A DNA stretch of 22,172 nt, from NCBI GenBank assembly GCA_003224195.1, contig QHYP01000221.1:1-22172 (forward strand). Direction: 5' to 3'. Below, in pieces: positions 15,457 through 22,172 of the stretch; within the stretch, counting starts at the first letter, position 1; each line of letters begins with the position of its first letter. The stretch is from Acidobacteriota bacterium. Lineage in GTDB: Bacteria; Acidobacteriota; Terriglobia; Acidiferrales; UBA7541. The notes under the pieces are model-generated. The model worked only from the letters and a program-made list of their open reading frames with translations, was not told the origin of the DNA and did no database searches. Made by a program: the position numbers and the translations under genes.

Positions 15457-16656
15457 ATGAAGACACAACCTGCACGCGACACGAGCCGGAAAAATCACGG
15501 CCCGCAGACCACGGCCATCCACGGCGGGGAGCCAAAGCGACACGGCGTCAATGCGCCCGTTGGCACGCCCGTCACGCGCACGTCCACCTTCACGTTCTCG
15601 AACACCGAAGAAATGAAACAGTGGGCGGAGGGGAAAAGCAAAGCGTATATCTACACGCGCTACGGCAATCCGACACTTACCGTTGCCGAAGAAAAAATTG
15701 CCGCGCTCGAAGGGGCGGAGGCGGCGGTGGTGACGGCGTCGGGCATGGCGGCGATCTCCAGCGCGCTGCTGGGCGCGTTGAAGGCCGAAGATGAGCTGAT
15801 CTCAACCGCGCAGCTCTACGGCGGCACCTACCGACTGATGCGCGACGTTTTCCCGGACATGGGGATCAAGGTGCATCACGTGGAGGCGGATCTCGCTGGA
15901 ATCGAAAAGCTCGTGACGCGGAAAACGAAAGTGTTGTATGTGGAAACGCCGACGAACCCGACGCTGCGGCTGGTGGATCTCAACAAAGCCATCGCCTTCG
16001 CGAAAAACCACAATCTGATTTCGATTGTCGACAACACGTTTGCCACACCCGTGCTCCAGCAGCCCCTCTCGATGGGTTACGACATGGTGGTGCACAGCGC
16101 GACCAAGTACCTGGGCGGCCATTCCGACCTGATCGCCGGCGCCGCGGCGGGAAGCAAGCACTGGATGGACCGCGTCCGGCACATGGTGATTTGTCTCGGC
16201 GGCTCGATGGATCCCGAAACGGCCTATCTGCTGATTCGCGGTATGAAGACGCTCGGCCTGCGGGTGAAGAAGCAGGGCGAAAATGCGATGACGGTGGCTA
16301 AATTTCTCGAAAAACATCCAAAAGTGGAGCGCGTGCACTACCCCGGACTTCCTTCGCACGCCGATCATGCCTTGGCGGAGCGCCAGATGCGCGGCTTCGG
16401 CTCGATGCTGGCGTTCGATGTGAAGGGCGGGCTGGACGCGGCGCGGCGGTTCTGTGACCACGTGCAATTATTTTTGTTGGCGGCGTCGCTCGGCGGCGTC
16501 GAATCGCTGGTTGTGCTGCCGATCTACACGTCGCATTACAACATGAGCAAGGAAGAGCTGCGGCGAGCGGGCGTCGCTCCCGGGACGGTGCGCGTCTCTG
16601 TGGGTCTGGAGGACGCCGACGACCTTATCGCGGACCTCGAGCAGGCGCTGGCTTAG
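15457..16656 (+). CDS. PLP-dependent trans-sulfuration enzyme (cystathionine gamma-synthase / O-acetylhomoserine sulfhydrylase type)
   Basis: A 399-residue protein of normal family length. YIYTRYGNPT (64-73), ASGMAAI (94-100), LYGGTYRL (120-127), ETPTNPTL (163-170), VDNTFATP (191-198) and the PLP-lysine segment VHSATKYLGGHSD (212-224, Lys217) identify the Cys/Met-metabolism class. Asp192 should contact the pyridine nitrogen and Tyr121 should stack on the cofactor. The active-site Cys diagnostic of methionine gamma-lyase (YGC) is Gly here, so a synthase or sulfhydrylase is likelier. It would make cystathionine or homocysteine in methionine synthesis; the exact reaction cannot be told from sequence. 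I use 15457 because the open frame upstream (15343) overlaps the divergent gene. No ribosome-binding site is seen. Confidence 0.9.
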   Translation: MKTQPARDTSRKNHGPQTTAIHGGEPKRHGVNAPVGTPVTRTSTFTFSNTEEMKQWAEGKSKAYIYTRYGNPTLTVAEEKIAALEGAEAAVVTASGMAAISSALLGALKAEDELISTAQLYGGTYRLMRDVFPDMGIKVHHVEADLAGIEKLVTRKTKVLYVETPTNPTLRLVDLNKAIAFAKNHNLISIVDNTFATPVLQQPLSMGYDMVVHSATKYLGGHSDLIAGAAAGSKHWMDRVRHMVICLGGSMDPETAYLLIRGMKTLGLRVKKQGENAMTVAKFLEKHPKVERVHYPGLPSHADHALAERQMRGFGSMLAFDVKGGLDAARRFCDHVQLFLLAASLGGVESLVVLPIYTSHYNMSKEELRRAGVAPGTVRVSVGLEDADDLIADLEQALA

Positions 16657-16736
16657 TACTCTCGAAGGATCAGCGACACTCCACCGGGAAAACCCAACCG
16701 TCCTGGCACAAAGATTCGAGCCACATCTGCGCGGAA

Positions 16737-17495
16737 TCAACCCGTGGGGCTGGGGATTGCCCACTCCTCTTTCTCCGGGAGCAGAGACTTGACGATATCT
16801 TCCAGTTCGTGCGCGCTGCGGACGTGCTGCGGATAATTATAGACCTTGATATCAAAAGCCAGCCCACGTTTGGTGCCGACATCGCGAAGTTCCTCCGCCA
16901 GCCGGACGGCGATGCGGTTGGCGTCCTTCGTCTCCGTCTCCGGAAGAACGAGAGCGAGCAGGTCCGCGGCGAGGCGATAGACGGAATCGGTGGGCCGCAG
17001 CTTTCGTGAGATAGCCTTGGCCGCGTCGCCCCACGCTTCCGTGGCTTCGTCCTGGTTCGGAGAGTTGCCGGCAGATTTTGAATTGATCAGGACAAGAGAG
17101 AGGGTTCGCTCCATGGTCAGGGCGCGGCGAAACTCCATGGTGAGCCGGTCCCAGAAGTGGTTCACGTCCGGCATCGTTTTCAGCAGGTCCACGTTGGCCT
17201 GGTGACGCAGCTCCAGATTGCGTTCAAGTTCTTCGAGGAGTTGCTGCTTTAGGCGCCGCACCATGCGCTGCCTGTCCAAAAGGTAAAACACGAAGAGCAG
17301 CGATAACACGCAAAAGCCGACGAACGCGATGCGCAACGTCCATTTGCTCGCCTCGACCGGATGCACGAAGACGAGCGGATACATGAGCACGGCAACGCCG
17401 CCCGCGAGAATAAAAACAAACACCGCGGAGAGAATCGACAGGTGGATCTCCCGCCGTTGCAGGTTTTCGAGGTCGGTGCGATTTAGCGCAGCCAT
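16737..17495 (-). CDS. Two-helix membrane protein with degenerate GGDEF-type domain
   Basis: A 252-residue protein. The start at 17495 gives an N-terminus followed by two transmembrane helices (about 18-40 and 53-73), a short coiled-coil (about 75-105, RLKQQLLEELERNLELR) and a domain at about 115-240. That domain follows the diguanylate-cyclase pattern: FWDRLTMEFRRAL-like helix, LSLVLINS strand, R-x-x-D-S-V-Y-R and ALVLPET. The signature normally read as GGDEF is A-A-D-L-L (176-180), so the catalytic Gly-Gly and metal-binding acid are lost. It should not make cyclic di-GMP; a sensing or binding role is inferred. The start could also be further upstream (17603), but that part overlaps no evident signal and has no ribosome-binding site. 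Confidence 0.75.
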   Translation of the reverse strand: MAALNRTDLENLQRREIHLSILSAVFVFILAGGVAVLMYPLVFVHPVEASKWTLRIAFVGFCVLSLLFVFYLLDRQRMVRRLKQQLLEELERNLELRHQANVDLLKTMPDVNHFWDRLTMEFRRALTMERTLSLVLINSKSAGNSPNQDEATEAWGDAAKAISRKLRPTDSVYRLAADLLALVLPETETKDANRIAVRLAEELRDVGTKRGLAFDIKVYNYPQHVRSAHELEDIVKSLLPEKEEWAIPSPTG

Positions 17496-17921
17496 CGTTC
17501 TATCCGCATGCGTCGGAAACGCCTTCTGACTCCAGGTTGCGCCGCACGTTCCGGCGCCTGATGCCATTTTCGCCTGCCGGGGACTGCCGAGAAAATTTGT
17601 CAATGGGGAATGTAGCGAGAATGTTACTCCGCTCAGAGCCTAGAGCCGGGATGCGTCAGCCGAGGAACGGTACATCCTTGTGGGCCGAGCACGGTCGCAC
17701 ACATGCTCTGGACCACGGATCTCCTGCGCCAGCAAATGGGATTGGGCACCAGCGGCGATGAAACTTGAAATCATGCCGAGGGGACTCACATGGGCGATTG
17801 GACGAGCGGCAGGCGCCTCGCTCCCTGCCGTTCCATGTAGGGCCGCTTGCGCGGCTCGGCGGGCTACCGGATAATGACGCCAAACTGAGCATTCGATGCA
17901 AGAACCGGAGTCATCCCTGGC
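17496..17921. other. Divergent intergenic region of the GGDEF-like and kinase genes
   Basis: This 426-base stretch holds no credible gene. The only supported element is the kinase promoter at 17847-17875. I found no clear promoter for the minus-strand gene, and no RNA or inverted repeat of note. Confidence 0.5.
17847..17875 (+). promoter_or_regulatory. Sigma70-type promoter of the kinase/TPR gene
   Basis: TTGCGC (17847-17852), exactly 17 bases, then GATAAT (17870-17875). Transcription would begin near 17882, giving a leader of about 40 bases before the ATG at 17922. Spacing and -10 match are good for a GC-rich genome. Confidence 0.55.
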
Positions 17922-20684
17922 ATGATCTGTTCCCAGTGCCAAACTGAGAATCCTCCCGGCGCAGTCCAATGCAGTCACTGTAGCAGTGTCCTTTCCAGCT
18001 CGGACGTCGAGGACACTCTAGTCGGCGAGGAGGATACATCCGCCCGAATGGTTTCCGGGAGGGGCAGGCAAGGACTTGCACCCGGGATGGAACTCGGGAC
18101 TCGCTATCGCGTGGAAAAACTCCTCGGCCAAGGAGGTATGGGCCAGGTGTACAAGGCCTATGACAAAGAGTTGGGGCGCATCGTTGCTCTGAAGGTTCTT
18201 CGACCGGAATTCGCGGCGGACCCAACCGCCAAGGAGCGTTTCAAACAAGAGCTCCTGCTTGCCAGCAAGGTTTCGCAGAAGAACATCCTGCGCATCCACG
18301 ACCTCGGCGAAGCCGACGGCCTGAAATTCATCTCCATGGCCTTCATTGAAGGGGAGGACCTTCATCAAATCCTCGAGCGCTGCGGGCGACCCCCCGTCGA
18401 GCGTGCGGTTTCTATCGCAGGACAGCTCTGCGAGGCGCTGCGAGCCGCCCACGCCGAAGGCGTCGTTCACCGTGACTTGAAGCCGCAAAACATCCTGATC
18501 GGCGCCGGCGACCACGTCTATGTATCCGACTTTGGTCTTGCAAAATCCCTTGAGGCCAGCGTGACCGGCATGACCCACCCCGGCACAGTCCTGGGCACGC
18601 CGCGCTATATGGCGCCGGAACAAGTGGAAGGCGGGAAAGTTGATCATCGCACCGATCTCTACGCCGTGGGCCTGATTCTCCATGAGATGGTGACCGGCGA
18701 GGCGCCCTTCAGCGCCGATTCGGCCATGGGGGAGATGTTCCGCCGCGTCAAAGAGACGCCCAAAGACGCCAGAGTCGCGAATCCCGAGGTGCCGGAATAC
18801 CTCGCCAAAGTGATCTTGCGATGTCTGGAGAAGGAACCCGATCACCGCTATCAGAGCGCCGAGGAGATTCTTTCTGACCTGCGTTTGGAAAAGGCTTCTT
18901 CCGCTGCTCGGTCACTCCGGGTCCCGTTGCCATCGTATGGCCGCAGAAGTTGGTTCATCATGAGCGGACTGGCGGCCGCGGTTGCACTAGCTCTGGGATT
19001 GCTTTTCCTGGGGATTCCCGGCCTGCGGGAACGATTGATGCGTGTCGTTGGGGACACAGCAGCCTCTCGCGGCGCAGCGAGTTCCGAGAAGGAAAAATTT
19101 GTTGCCATTCTGCCGTTTCGCGTGGTCGGTGAGGACACGTCGCTTGGTTATCTAGCGGACGGTCTGGTAGACGGACTTTCCGCCAAGCTTTTCGCAATGA
19201 AGGAGGTGCGACTGGCCTCCACGGCGGCAACGGAAAAGATCGATCCCCGGCAGCCCCAGGAAAAAATCGCGCGAGAACTGGGCATTACTTTACTGATTCG
19301 CGGAACCATTCAGGCAGGAGGAGGAAAGATCGATGTTGTCGTGAACCTCGACGACGTTGCGGGTCGCCGCCGCATCCTGTCTCAGGAGTTCTCCGGCGTG
19401 CGGCAGGATTTGCTCACCATGGAGGATCAGATCTACAACAAACTTTTGGACGCCCTGGCGCTGAAGCCCGGCGCCGGCGAACTGGCTCACGGCGCACTTC
19501 ATCCCACGGAAAACGTCGAAGCCTATGACCTCTATCTGCGCGGGCGCAATGCCATTCACGGTGGGTGGAACCCAAAGAACGTCCAAACGGCACTCGAAGA
19601 TTACGAGCAAGCACTCCAGAAAGATCCCACTTTTGCGCTGGCCTATACCGGTCTGGCTGACGCCTACCTAGCGATGTACTACAACCAGAAGAACGGCGCC
19701 TGGACGCAAAGGGCATTGGCAGCGGGGCTGCAAGCCCGCCGCCTGGACGAAAACCTCCCAGAGGCGCACTTCTCACTCGGTGAGATATACCGCGTGACAG
19801 GAAAAACTGCCGAGTCCCTCGCGGAGCTCAAGCGCGCGCTCGAGCGCGCGCCCAATTCGGATGAAGGCTATCGGCGCCTCGGACAGGCTTATCTCCACAG
19901 CGGGCGCAAAGACGAGGCGCTACAGGCCCATCTCAAGGCCATCGAGCTCAACCCTTACTACTGGCTGAACTATTACGCACTCGGCCAGGCGTACAGTCAT
20001 CTGGGGGACAACGAGAAGGCTCTAAGCGCGTTCCACAAAGTCGTCGAACTCGACCCGGAAAACGCGGCCGGCTACGACAACCTGGGCATCACCTACTTCG
20101 CCGAAGGGAAGCTGAATGACTCCATCCCTTTTTTCAAAAAGGCGCTCGAGCTGCGGCCTTTTCCGGATACATACTCCAATCTCGGCGTTGTCCACTTCTA
20201 TCTAAAGCAATACGGCGAGTCCGCAAAAATGTTTGAAAAGGCGGTCCAACTCAAGCCGACAGACCAGTTGTTCGTCGGCAACCTCGGCGACGCCTATCGC
20301 TGGTCCGGACAGAGTGAAAAGGCCAACGACGCTTATGATAAGGCAATCGAACTAGCCTTAAACGCGCTGAAGGTGAATCCACGCGATGCGGCAACCATGG
20401 GCTATCTGGCTCTCTATTACGCGAAAAGGGGGAGGCCCGGCGAAGCTATACAGATGATCCATCACGCCCGTGCAATTGACGCGAACAGCGTCGATCTCAT
20501 GTCTCAAGAGGCTGTGGTTCAAACTTTGGCCGGGCGGCGAGTTGACGCTCTCCGAACGCTGCGCGAGGCCTTGCAGAAGGGTTACGCTCCGGCCGATGCC
20601 CGGAACGAACCGGAATTCAACACGCTGCGCGAGCAGCCGGATTTCGATAAGTTGCTTGCCGAATTTAGTAAGAAGGTCAGTTAG
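17922..20684 (+). CDS. Membrane Ser/Thr protein kinase with zinc ribbon, TolB/FlgO-like domain and TPR repeats
   Basis: A 920-residue modular protein. Residues 3-20 are a zinc ribbon (two CxxC pairs: Cys3, Cys6, Cys17, Cys20). The kinase domain (about 61-325) has GQGGMGQV (69-76), Lys91, HRDLKPQN (183-190), DFGLA (203-207) and APEQ (231-234), so it should be active and of the PknB-like class. One transmembrane helix (about 344-366) crosses the inner membrane. A FlgO/TolB-like domain (about 393-515, starting FVAILPFRVV) lies outside. TPR repeats fill about 530-900 (AYTGLADAYLAM, GYRRLGQAYLHSG, LNYYALGQAYSHLG, GYDNLGITYFAEG and more). Substrates are unknown. The TPRs suggest scaffolding of envelope partners. 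It converges on the PEP-CTERM gene with eight bases between. Confidence 0.93.
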   Translation: MICSQCQTENPPGAVQCSHCSSVLSSSDVEDTLVGEEDTSARMVSGRGRQGLAPGMELGTRYRVEKLLGQGGMGQVYKAYDKELGRIVALKVLRPEFAADPTAKERFKQELLLASKVSQKNILRIHDLGEADGLKFISMAFIEGEDLHQILERCGRPPVERAVSIAGQLCEALRAAHAEGVVHRDLKPQNILIGAGDHVYVSDFGLAKSLEASVTGMTHPGTVLGTPRYMAPEQVEGGKVDHRTDLYAVGLILHEMVTGEAPFSADSAMGEMFRRVKETPKDARVANPEVPEYLAKVILRCLEKEPDHRYQSAEEILSDLRLEKASSAARSLRVPLPSYGRRSWFIMSGLAAAVALALGLLFLGIPGLRERLMRVVGDTAASRGAASSEKEKFVAILPFRVVGEDTSLGYLADGLVDGLSAKLFAMKEVRLASTAATEKIDPRQPQEKIARELGITLLIRGTIQAGGGKIDVVVNLDDVAGRRRILSQEFSGVRQDLLTMEDQIYNKLLDALALKPGAGELAHGALHPTENVEAYDLYLRGRNAIHGGWNPKNVQTALEDYEQALQKDPTFALAYTGLADAYLAMYYNQKNGAWTQRALAAGLQARRLDENLPEAHFSLGEIYRVTGKTAESLAELKRALERAPNSDEGYRRLGQAYLHSGRKDEALQAHLKAIELNPYYWLNYYALGQAYSHLGDNEKALSAFHKVVELDPENAAGYDNLGITYFAEGKLNDSIPFFKKALELRPFPDTYSNLGVVHFYLKQYGESAKMFEKAVQLKPTDQLFVGNLGDAYRWSGQSEKANDAYDKAIELALNALKVNPRDAATMGYLALYYAKRGRPGEAIQMIHHARAIDANSVDLMSQEAVVQTLAGRRVDALRTLREALQKGYAPADARNEPEFNTLREQPDFDKLLAEFSKKVS

Positions 20685-20692
20685 ACCAGGCT

Positions 20693-21265
20693 CTACGCAT
20701 GGATCTTACGCCGCCGCAGATATGCAAGGACTCCGAGACCGGCCAGAAGAAGTGCTAAGCTGCTGGGCTCGGGCACCGTCGCAGCGGCGCTAAAAGTTAT
20801 CGTGGAATTCCGATTGAAACCGAAGATAATGAAGTTGAATTCCCCCACTCCTTCCACGCCAGTAAAGACGGGGATGTTTCCCCCCGAGAATGTCCAAACT
20901 GCGGGATCCTGTCCGAGGCTGGGGGAAGAGCACGCCGAGAAGACTGGCGGTAACAAAATGGCCGCATCTATCGTGCCTCCGGAACCCGTGCTGCACGTGA
21001 AGCTGGTATCGGCCGTAACGGGAAAGCTGCTTGCTGGCGTGGACATGCTGACCCCAAGGATCGTGCCGCCCAGCGTGTTTTCCAGGCATTCTGAAGTTCC
21101 GGTCCCGGTGGAATTCGTAACGATAGTAATTGTGCTGGTGAACGGAATGCTACCCGTACAACCCTGAGAGCTCATGCCCGGATCCGTCGAGATAGAGTCG
21201 GCGCGCGCGCAAGCAGGCAAAAGCGGCAGGAGCGCAAGGAACAGCCATAGTCGTGAAAGCTTCAC
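20693..21265 (-). CDS. PEP-CTERM sorting-domain protein
   Basis: A 190-residue exported protein read leftward from a GTG at 21265, preceded by a G-rich GGGGGTG site. Residues 1-23 are a signal peptide (MKLSRLWLFLALLPLLPACARAD). The middle is Ser/Thr/Gly-rich with predicted beta strands and no recognised enzymatic motif. The C-terminus is a canonical PEP-CTERM tail: VPEPSS (164-169), a hydrophobic helix (170-183) and RRRK (184-187). In bacteria with exosortase (EpsH/XrtA) such tails are cleaved and the protein is anchored or released with exopolysaccharide. No exosortase is in this window. The open frame extends to 21385, but the signal peptide fixes the start near 21265. Confidence 0.85.
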   Translation of the reverse strand: MKLSRLWLFLALLPLLPACARADSISTDPGMSSQGCTGSIPFTSTITIVTNSTGTGTSECLENTLGGTILGVSMSTPASSFPVTADTSFTCSTGSGGTIDAAILLPPVFSACSSPSLGQDPAVWTFSGGNIPVFTGVEGVGEFNFIIFGFNRNSTITFSAAATVPEPSSLALLLAGLGVLAYLRRRKIHA

Positions 21266-21290
21266 GGATACACCCCCGAAATGTTCAGGA

Positions 21291-21309
21291 CGTGCACTTT
21301 TCCTGCACG
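21291..21309. repeat. Inverted repeat upstream of the PEP-CTERM gene
   Basis: CGTGCA-CTTTTCC-TGCACG, a 6-7-6 inverted repeat, lies 26 bases before the GTG start of the PEP-CTERM gene. Its position would suit an operator or leader hairpin; nothing further supports a function. Confidence 0.35.
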
Positions 21310-21474
21310 GCCCGTGCCGAACCGACCCGTAAGAGAGCCTGCATAACCATTGTAATTTCAACGCGATACGCCTCGTAGCCCGCAACTTCCCCGCTCACAA
21401 GCCTGACCCTTGCACACTAAAAGAAAGCTTCTTCATGGAATGGTCACCGCAATCGGCCGTGCCGGCCTCTGGAC

Positions 21475-21504
21475 AAAAAAGGCGGGCCGCCGAAGCAGCC
21501 CGCC
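21475..21504 (-). terminator. Intrinsic terminator of the cold-shock gene
   Basis: On the minus strand GGCGGGC pairs with GCCCGCC (7-bp stem, 10-base loop; 21481-21504) and is followed by six T (21480 down to 21475). It begins 25 bases after the stop codon of the cold-shock gene. Confidence 0.85.
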
Positions 21505-21528
21505 CGATTTCTGGTGTTGTGGTTCGGC

Positions 21529-21732
21529 TTACAGAGGCTGGACGTTCGAGGCCTGCAGACCCTTGGGGCCCTTGGTGACTTCGAATTCAACCGCCTGGCC
21601 GTCATTCAACGACTTGTAGCCATCAGCCACGATCGCGGAGAAATGGACGAAAACGTCCTCACCGCTCTGGCGCTGGATGAATCCAAAGCCCTTGCTGGCG
21701 TTGAACCACTTCACTATTCCTTGTTCTTTCAC
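21529..21732 (-). CDS. Cold-shock domain protein (CspA family)
   Basis: A 67-residue, single-domain cold-shock protein from a GTG start; AAGGAA (21746-21741 on the minus strand) with eight bases of spacing is the ribosome-binding site. RNP1 (KGFGFI, about 14-19) and RNP2 (VFVHF, about 27-31) are intact, giving the five-stranded OB-fold that binds single-stranded RNA or DNA. Such proteins act as RNA chaperones and transcription antiterminators. The gene has a promoter at 21865-21893, a 126-base leader with an intrinsic-terminator hairpin (21789-21819), and its own terminator downstream. All lie in non-coding sequence. Confidence 0.95.
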   Translation of the reverse strand: MKEQGIVKWFNASKGFGFIQRQSGEDVFVHFSAIVADGYKSLNDGQAVEFEVTKGPKGLQASNVQPL

Positions 21733-21788
21733 TTCTTTGTTTCCTTTTTTGATTGAGCTATCTGATGCTGCTTCACGTCTCGGGGCAT

Positions 21789-21819
21789 AAAAAAAGGCCG
21801 CAAGTTTGACCTTGCGACC
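21789..21819 (-). terminator. Intrinsic terminator hairpin inside the cold-shock leader
   Basis: On the minus strand GGTCGCAAG-GTCAAA-CTTGCGGCC forms a 9-bp stem (one G.U wobble) with a six-base loop and is followed by seven T (21795 down to 21789). The wobble pairs only in the minus-strand RNA; on the plus strand it is a C-A mismatch. It lies 57 bases before the cold-shock start and downstream of its predicted promoter, so it may be an attenuator or the end of a short RNA. Confidence 0.75.
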
Positions 21820-21864
21820 GCTTCACGACTCCAAAGGCGATACAAGAGCAACAAACGCATTAAC

Positions 21865-21893
21865 AGATTACCATGACTCCACGCCGGTGTCTA
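21865..21893 (-). promoter_or_regulatory. Predicted promoter of the cold-shock gene / leader RNA
   Basis: On the minus strand TAGACA (21893-21888; five of six matches to TTGACA), 17 bases, then TAATCT (21870-21865; T, A and final T conserved). Transcription would start near 21858, giving a 126-base leader to the GTG. The alternative is a promoter serving only a short RNA of about 70 bases ending at the hairpin. Confidence 0.5.
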
Positions 21894-21967
21894 GCGGTTT
21901 TTTGTGTTTTTCATCCTTCACCGCTTCGATAAGCCACGCCGCGCGTACGGCTCAATGAATGACCATT

Positions 21968-21973
21968 TATAAT
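21968..21973 (+). promoter_or_regulatory. -10 box of the SDR gene
   Basis: A perfect TATAAT stands out in GC-rich sequence 28 bases before the ATG at 22002. No good -35 box is present at the usual distance (21945-21950 reads GTACGG), so the promoter may need an activator. Transcription would start near 21980. Confidence 0.4.
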
Positions 21974-22001
21974 TAGCGCGTCCTTGCCTGTGAGGTGCCC
22001 C

Positions 22002-22172
22002 ATGACGGTTCCCGCCCCGTACCGGCCCCCGGATCTTCATGGCCGGGTCGCTCTCGTCGCCGGAGCCACGCGCGGCACGGGGCGCGGCATCGCGCTGGCG
22101 CTCGGCGAGGCGGGCGCGACGGTTTATTGCACGGGGCGCAGCACGCGAACGAGGCGCCGCGCCAAGAGCGGC
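22002..22172 (+). CDS. Short-chain dehydrogenase/reductase (SDR), 3'-truncated by window edge
   Basis: Only the first 57 codons are visible. The ATG at 22002 follows GAGGTG by a few bases. Residues 14-35 (VALVAGATRGTGRGIALALGEA, in two parts: VALVAGATRGTGRG then IALALGEA) form the Rossmann beta-alpha-beta with the G-x-x-x-G-x-G cofactor loop of SDR enzymes. GATVYCTGRS (36-45) is the second strand, and the Arg after Gly suggests NADP preference. Catalytic Tyr and Lys lie outside the window, so activity cannot be judged. Confidence 0.85.
   Translation, partial: MTVPAPYRPPDLHGRVALVAGATRGTGRGIALALGEAGATVYCTGRSTRTRRRAKSG

Noticed and set aside
17877..17950. Direct repeat GCCAAACTGAG before and inside the kinase gene start
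   Set aside because: Only 11 bases, two copies, one inside coding sequence; no sign of a binding-site array, so probably chance.
1..22172. Search for tRNA, rRNA, CRISPR arrays, insertion sequences or attachment sites
   Set aside because: None was recognised by eye. A tRNA or covariance-model scan would be needed to exclude divergent RNA genes, but no gap shows a cloverleaf or repeat array.

Overview
The window looks like a piece of a GC-rich (about 60%) Acidobacteriota chromosome, from soil or a metagenome. This is an inference from gene content: a zinc-ribbon Ser/Thr kinase fused to TPR repeats, a PEP-CTERM protein, TolB-propeller S9 peptidase, DinB and HxlR proteins, and an EF-G paralogue. 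No rRNA, tRNA, CRISPR array, transposase or integrase was seen, so it reads as core or housekeeping-like chromosome rather than a mobile island.

Layout. Positions 1-5.3 kb are all on the plus strand: the 3' part of an esterase-like alpha/beta hydrolase, an HxlR-family regulator with a perfect 7-3-7 inverted repeat just before its start, a secreted DinB-fold protein, a BNR/Asp-box beta-propeller translationally coupled (ATGA overlap) to a MoaD-like protein ending in Gly-Gly, greA behind its own promoter, and a small two-helix membrane protein. Positions 5.4-9.75 kb form a probable plus-strand operon: isoaspartyl peptidase/asparaginase, a secreted LolA-like protein, an S9 peptidase and a PagL-like outer-membrane protein. 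The S9 gene carries two compensating reading-frame breaks in its propeller. Positions 9.98-12.1 kb hold two minus-strand genes: an outer-membrane transporter-like protein and a membrane-anchored coiled-coil protein with a clear intrinsic terminator.

Positions 12.6-14.76 kb encode an EF-G paralogue with altered GTPase motifs. A methyltransferase-like membrane protein (minus) diverges from a PLP trans-sulfuration enzyme (plus). A two-helix membrane protein with a degenerate GGDEF domain (minus) follows, then the large kinase/TPR protein (plus) converging on a PEP-CTERM protein (minus). The right end has a cold-shock gene (minus) whose leader contains an intrinsic-terminator hairpin, and the first 57 codons of a short-chain dehydrogenase (plus).

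How the genes relate. The 5.4-9.75 kb cluster is biased to the cell envelope and peptide turnover: three of its four products have export signals, and two are peptidases. The kinase, degenerate GGDEF, HxlR and cold-shock genes are separate regulatory units. No single undescribed multi-gene system is evident. The best candidates for novelty are the cold-shock leader attenuator, the divergent EF-G, the propeller/MoaD pair and the double frame-break in the S9 peptidase.
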